Assembly: GCF_024505185.1 (NCBI RefSeq)
Contig: NZ_JANIBJ010000005.1
Location: forward strand, 62,001-126,000
Reading direction: 5' to 3'
DNA: 64,000 nucleotides
DNA from: Methylomonas subterranea
Lineage (GTDB): Bacteria; Pseudomonadota; Gammaproteobacteria; Methylococcales; Methylomonadaceae
Of this stretch, positions 60,233-64,000 are shown in pieces. The notes below the pieces were generated by a model. It was not told the DNA's origin, did no database searches, and worked only from the letters and a program-made list of their open reading frames with translations. A program made the translations under genes and the position numbers. Each line of letters begins with the position of its first letter. Position 1 is the first letter of the stretch.

Positions 60233-61393
60233 ATGACAATGTATGGGAATAGCCTCTTCTCGCTGCCGGAGAACGTTTTTATCACCCTCGCCCCAGCCCT
60301 CTCCCAGAGGGAGAGGGGGCTTTTGCGTAAATCGGCCCGAGGCTTCACCCTGCTGGAAATGCTGCTGGTGATTTTTCTGATGGCGTTGGTGGCCTCCACC
60401 GGGTTGATGCTGAGCGACGGCGTGGAAGAGCAAGGCAAGTACGACGAAACCAAGCGCCGCATGGAACTGATCCGCAAGGCCATCGTCGGCGACCCGACCC
60501 GCACGGTAAACGGCGCGCCGGAGATCAGCGGCTTTGCGGCCGATATGGGGCGCTTGCCGTTGTGCTTGGCCGAGTTGTTGGAATTGGGTGACGAGATAAA
60601 CCCGTCCACCAGCCCGAGAACTTTCGAATCCCCGTGCGACGATACCGTCGTTATCGCCGAATGGCATATCGACGCCACGACCGGTTATGCATCCGGTTGG
60701 CGCGGCCCTTATTTGCAGGTACTGCCGGAACGAAGCGGCGCCGCGCGCTTTCGGGACGGCTACGGCAATCAGGGCGCGACTGTTGCCGTCGACGCCTTGA
60801 ATTCCGGTTGGGTCTGGCAATTGTACGAAGCGGACGAAGACCTTACGGCTGTAGCCGCCGACGCGGCGCTTCTGCGGATACAGAGCGCGGGCCTGGATGG
60901 CACTCAACCCTATCCGCCGGGGAATGTCGCCGATCCGGCCCCGGCCAACAGGCCCAATCCATTGGTTGTCGGCGACGACTGGCGGGTGCAACTGCCCTTG
61001 ACGGCCGCCGTAACTTTTAAAAACCGGAGCGCGGGAAATTTACCCGTTGCGGCGCAGAATCTGGTGCTGAGAATTTATTTGTCGGATTTGACGAGCTTTA
61101 TAGACGCCGACGACGGCAGCAATGATTATTTGGCCTTGGCGGCCGATTCCGTGTTGGCCCAACACAATAACAGCCAATACTTCACGCTCGATTCGACGCC
61201 GAAAATTCCCCAAGGCATGCGTTCCTACGCGGTGGTTTGTTACGAGGCGCCGCCGGCCGATCCGGCTGATTTTGTAGTGTTCGACAAGGATTGCGATGCC
61301 GGCAACGGCGCGCCGGATACCGGCAATATACGCGCTTTTAGCGTGGTTCCCCGGCAAACCCTGAACCTGAATCTCGATTGGATCATACCGTGA
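60233..61393 (+). CDS. Third pseudopilin, with REP-like palindrome in the leader
   Basis: 386 residues. A very long leader of 37 residues (M-T-M-Y-G-N-S-L-F-S to K-S-A-R-G) then F-T-L-L-E-M-L-L-V-I-F. The usual leader is 6-25. The extra length is coded by a CCCTCTCCC/GGGAGAGGG palindrome. Mature part has G-W-R-G-P-Y-L and D-G-Y-G-N-Q as in GspG/GspK-like pilins. It follows the second pseudopilin by 7 bp. Confidence 0.85.
   Translation: MTMYGNSLFSLPENVFITLAPALSQRERGLLRKSARGFTLLEMLLVIFLMALVASTGLMLSDGVEEQGKYDETKRRMELIRKAIVGDPTRTVNGAPEISGFAADMGRLPLCLAELLELGDEINPSTSPRTFESPCDDTVVIAEWHIDATTGYASGWRGPYLQVLPERSGAARFRDGYGNQGATVAVDALNSGWVWQLYEADEDLTAVAADAALLRIQSAGLDGTQPYPPGNVADPAPANRPNPLVVGDDWRVQLPLTAAVTFKNRSAGNLPVAAQNLVLRIYLSDLTSFIDADDGSNDYLALAADSVLAQHNNSQYFTLDSTPKIPQGMRSYAVVCYEAPPADPADFVVFDKDCDAGNGAPDTGNIRAFSVVPRQTLNLNLDWIIP
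60295..60321. repeat. REP-like hairpin inside the third prepilin leader
   Basis: AGCCCTCTCCC-AGA-GGGAGAGGG-GGCT, a hairpin also common in other gammaproteobacterial intergenic repeats, in frame within the leader-coding region. Confidence 0.75.
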
Positions 61394-61478
61394 CGCTATG
61401 CCGCTGACAGTTTGTTCCCTTCGGTTGTCAAGAGCCCGGAATGCTCCGCTTTCCGCTCGCCGTTATGTGCATAGCGGA

Positions 61479-61533
61479 GTAGGCCGGAATAAGCCTGTCC
61501 TTGCTGTCGCCGGGCGGGCTTATTCCGGCCTAC
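61479..61533. repeat. REP-type long palindrome before the PilM/N-like gene
   Basis: GTAGGCCGGAATAAGCC and GGCTTATTCCGGCCTAC, perfect 17-bp arms with a 21-base loop. A smaller CTCCGCT/AGCGGAG pair stands just before it. It lies in the 159-bp gap and may shape mRNA levels of the two halves of the locus. Confidence 0.9.
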
Positions 61534-61552
61534 CGAGAAATAGAAAACACTC

Positions 61553-63370
61553 ATGAAATTCAAACGCCTGTTACCTTTTGCCAAACCTTCCGAGCTGCTG
61601 GTCTGCGAAACCGACGGCTTTTCCTTGCGCGCGGCGGTGTTGCGGCGGGTGGATGACGAGATGGAATTGCTGTGCCAGGCCAGTACCGAGCAGGTGGACA
61701 TGGCCGAGGGCCTGGCCGATGTGATAGCCAGCCTGAAAGCCGAGGGCTGGCAGGGCGGCGGTTCGGCGGTTTTATTGTCGCCCGCCGTGCTTTCCACCCT
61801 GCTGGAACTACCGGTCAATCCGAAAAAGCCCAGGCCGCTGCCGCAGATGTTGGAACTGGTGCGCTGGGAGGCGGAGCCTTTGCTGTTGCAGCACATCACT
61901 CGCTGGTCGGTGGGACATTTGCTGGTTGGGCAAGGTTACATGAGCGAAGATCAGGCGCGAAGCGTAATGGACATGCAGCAGGGCAAGCTCAATGCCAACG
62001 GCAAACTGGCGATGGCTGAGCAATTTTCGCTACGTCGCTTCGGCGATCTGGCGGTAGAGCTGGGATACATCAAGCGTAGCCAGTTGAATGCCTGTTTGAC
62101 CGGACAGGAATGGCTGAAGTCGGACGACGAGGCCATCGAATGCGGCTGGTTGGCACAGGGACCGGTGGAGGATATTCCCGGTACCTTCAACTGGTTGATC
62201 AGTTGCGTGCACCAAAGCTTGCTGCAGCGCTGGGCGGCGGCTTTTGCCCGCCACGGCGTGAAATTGCGCGCCATGTATCCGTTGACCGGTTGCGCGGCGG
62301 CTTTGCTGGCGGATGGCGAACGCAATGCGGTGATTCTGGAGAGCCAGCCAGGAGTCGGCTTTAGCAGTCGCTTGGCCGACGGTCACGCGACCTTGGTCAG
62401 GCATTACCTCAATCCGCATAAGGCAGCGCTGGATATTTGCCTGGAAAGCTACCATGCCCTGCACGCGCCGCCGCGCGAGCCGGTGTGGCTGGCTTGCTGG
62501 CCGCCGATGCCGGACTTGGCCGAAACGCTGGGGCAGATGCTGGAGTTGGAAGTGCACGGGTTCAAGCATCCGTTATCGGGCGCCATCGTGTCGCCCGGCA
62601 TGGCCGGCGCGGCGCTGCAAACCTTGGGTCTGAGCGCCGCGCCGCGGGTTGGCGGCGTGCGAGTAGGCGGGCCGCTGCCGCCGCTGCGCGACCGGCTGGA
62701 GGTGCGAGCCGCCGCCTTGTTAATGGTATTGTTGCTGGCGGCCGGCATTTCGGAGCTGAGCTTGTGGTTGCGGCTTGGCAGCGTGCAGCGCGATAAGGCG
62801 CAAATCGACGCCGGCTGGCAAAGCATCGATACCGCGGTCAAACGCATCAACGCCCAAATCGCCGCCATCGACGAACGCAAGCAAAAAATCAAGGCTTTGC
62901 GCGGCGAACGGCAGCGGGTCGAGGCATTGACGCGCTTTTACGACGAAGAAATTCCGGAGCGCATGGGACTGGTGAAAGGCGTACTGGGCATGTTGCAAAC
63001 CGTGGTCGACGACGAAGTGATCATCCAGCGCCTGGACGAACCGGGCAAACATATTCCGAAACCGGCGTCCGCCACTCCGCTCCCCCCGCCGCCGGCCAGG
63101 CCGGACGATAACGCTTTCGAAGTGGAAAATATTGTGCTGGAGGCTTGGGCCATGAGCGAAACCGCCGCGCAAACCTTTGTGCAACGGGTGAACAATACCG
63201 CGCGCGGCTGGGATTTGCAGCTGCGCGACCCCAAGGTGGCCTTCGACAAGGGGCCGATGAACGCCAACGGCTTCAGCATCTCCCTGCGCCTGGTCAAACT
63301 GGCCGGGCCGGACGGTAAAATCATTCGACAATCCGACACCGAGCGCCATGAAACTACCTCATTTGAGTAA
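61553..63370 (+). CDS. PilM/PilN (GspL)-like assembly protein with two MshEN-type motifs
   Basis: 605 residues. A PilM/GspL-like cytoplasmic part (1-110 and about 205-375, with V-R-W-E-A-E-P and S-Q-P-G-V-G-F-S-S-R) is interrupted at about 118-185 by two 24-residue motifs, S-V-G-H-L-L-V-G-Q-G...Q and R-F-G-D-L-A-V-E-L-G...Q, matching the MshEN/GspE N-terminal pattern. One membrane span at about 385-403, then a PilN-like periplasmic domain with coiled coil and a Pro-rich linker (P-L-P-P-P-P-A-R-P). It bridges the ATPase to the pilin platform. Confidence 0.78.
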   Translation: MKFKRLLPFAKPSELLVCETDGFSLRAAVLRRVDDEMELLCQASTEQVDMAEGLADVIASLKAEGWQGGGSAVLLSPAVLSTLLELPVNPKKPRPLPQMLELVRWEAEPLLLQHITRWSVGHLLVGQGYMSEDQARSVMDMQQGKLNANGKLAMAEQFSLRRFGDLAVELGYIKRSQLNACLTGQEWLKSDDEAIECGWLAQGPVEDIPGTFNWLISCVHQSLLQRWAAAFARHGVKLRAMYPLTGCAAALLADGERNAVILESQPGVGFSSRLADGHATLVRHYLNPHKAALDICLESYHALHAPPREPVWLACWPPMPDLAETLGQMLELEVHGFKHPLSGAIVSPGMAGAALQTLGLSAAPRVGGVRVGGPLPPLRDRLEVRAAALLMVLLLAAGISELSLWLRLGSVQRDKAQIDAGWQSIDTAVKRINAQIAAIDERKQKIKALRGERQRVEALTRFYDEEIPERMGLVKGVLGMLQTVVDDEVIIQRLDEPGKHIPKPASATPLPPPPARPDDNAFEVENIVLEAWAMSETAAQTFVQRVNNTARGWDLQLRDPKVAFDKGPMNANGFSISLRLVKLAGPDGKIIRQSDTERHETTSFE

Positions 63371-64000
63371 CCGCGAACAATTTCTGATTGCACTATCCGT
63401 GTGCGTCATTTTCGTCGGCGCTTATGTCTGGTTGCGCTTCATGCCGGCCAACCGCGCCATCGGCGAATTGCGCCAGGCCGCCGACGCCACCGAGCAGCGT
63501 GTCCGCACCACGGTAATTCCGGACGAACCGGAGGAGGATTTGGCCCGGCTGGAGCAACAGCTCCGGGAGCAGGAAGAATTGATGGCGGCCTTGAAGAGCC
63601 AGTCCGATTCCGCCGAGCGGCGGCTGGCGCCGCTCGATTCGCAACTGTTGATCGTGGATATCTCCCGGGTGGCGCGCAATGCGCAGGTGCATGTGCGGGT
63701 CAACGAAGACTACAAGGCGCTACCGGCCGCCGCCGCTTCGGCAAACCCGCTCCCGGCCGGCAAGAAAGCCCGCAAGAAGCAGGCGGCCCAGGTCGCCGCC
63801 GCGCCCGCGCCCGCCGAACCGACGATGCCGTCGCTTGGCGAGGGCTGGATCGCGCGCATGTCGGCGGGTTCGGCCTATGCGCGGCCGTTGCGGCGCCTGG
63901 AAGTGGAAGGTTCGTACATGGCCTTGAACCGCTTCATTCACGATCTGGATGCGCTGCCGTTTCACGTGGCGGTTTTACGCATCAGCATTGAAAAAATGCC
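63348..64000 (+). CDS. PilO/GspM-like protein, cut by window end
   Basis: 217 residues visible. A short cytoplasmic start, a membrane span (about 11-29, F-L-I-A-L-S-V-C-V-I-F-V-G-A-Y-V-W-L), a coiled coil (about 55-95) and a ferredoxin-like periplasmic domain (L-E-V-E-G-S-Y-M-A-L-N-R-F-I-H-D-L). An Ala/Lys-rich linker lies near 130-150. It overlaps the upstream gene by 23 bp, the standard PilN-PilO arrangement. Confidence 0.85.
   Translation, partial: MKLPHLSNREQFLIALSVCVIFVGAYVWLRFMPANRAIGELRQAADATEQRVRTTVIPDEPEEDLARLEQQLREQEELMAALKSQSDSAERRLAPLDSQLLIVDISRVARNAQVHVRVNEDYKALPAAAASANPLPAGKKARKKQAAQVAAAPAPAEPTMPSLGEGWIARMSAGSAYARPLRRLEVEGSYMALNRFIHDLDALPFHVAVLRISIEKM

Overview
The window has two parts. 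Positions 1 to about 37,550 are most of a Mu-like (transposable) prophage, cut off at the left edge of the window. Positions 37,590 to 64,000 are host chromosome. The host block rimP-nusA-infB-rbfA-truB-rpsO-pnp (minus strand, with a tRNA-Phe upstream), abundant REP-type palindromes and a secretin/pseudopilin locus indicate a gammaproteobacterium of moderate to high GC. A Methylococcales-type methanotroph is my guess from gene style, not something the sequence proves.

Prophage layout. Reading the minus strand leftward from the control region near 24.9 kb, there are early regulators, a MuA-type transposase and MuB-type ATPase, small early genes, Gam, GemA and a Mor-type activator. These run straight into the capsid and tail operon: protease/scaffold, major head protein, sheath, tube, tail chaperone with a frameshift, tape measure, baseplate, fibre, Com and Dam. 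On the plus strand to the right are the repressor (24.9 kb), then after an oppositely oriented accessory cluster (26.1-28.1 kb) the lysis genes, terminases, portal, gp30 (F) and G (28.3-37.2 kb). In Mu the lysis-to-G block lies between mor and I. Here it sits beyond the repressor in the opposite orientation.

The late genes appear to be tied together by a 12-bp palindrome (GGAAA-Y-GTTTCC type). It lies about 60-80 bp upstream of the head operon, the tape-measure gene and the lysis operon, which suggests one activator (probably the Mor-like protein) drives all three. Accessory genes include an SGNH hydrolase in the tail operon, a Lar-like protein, a small protein resembling the Acb2/Tad1 hairpin family, a DUF4406 protein in the lysis cassette and a barnase-like tail on gp30.

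Host part. After pnp-rpsO-truB-rbfA-infB-nusA-rimP and tRNA-Phe comes a membrane-stress type operon (XpaC-like, TelA-like, SPFH+GYF, zinc-ribbon membrane protein). Then follow a PepSY protein and an orphan LuxR-type response regulator. From 53.3 kb there is a plus-strand secretion/pilus-like locus: secretin with a large Gly/Met/Phe-rich insert, Sel1-repeat lipoprotein, three pseudopilins, a PglL/Wzy-type O-glycan ligase, a PilM/PilN (GspL)-like protein that carries two MshEN/GspE-N type motifs, and a PilO/GspM-like protein cut by the window end. REP palindromes are embedded in the 5' coding ends of three of these genes.
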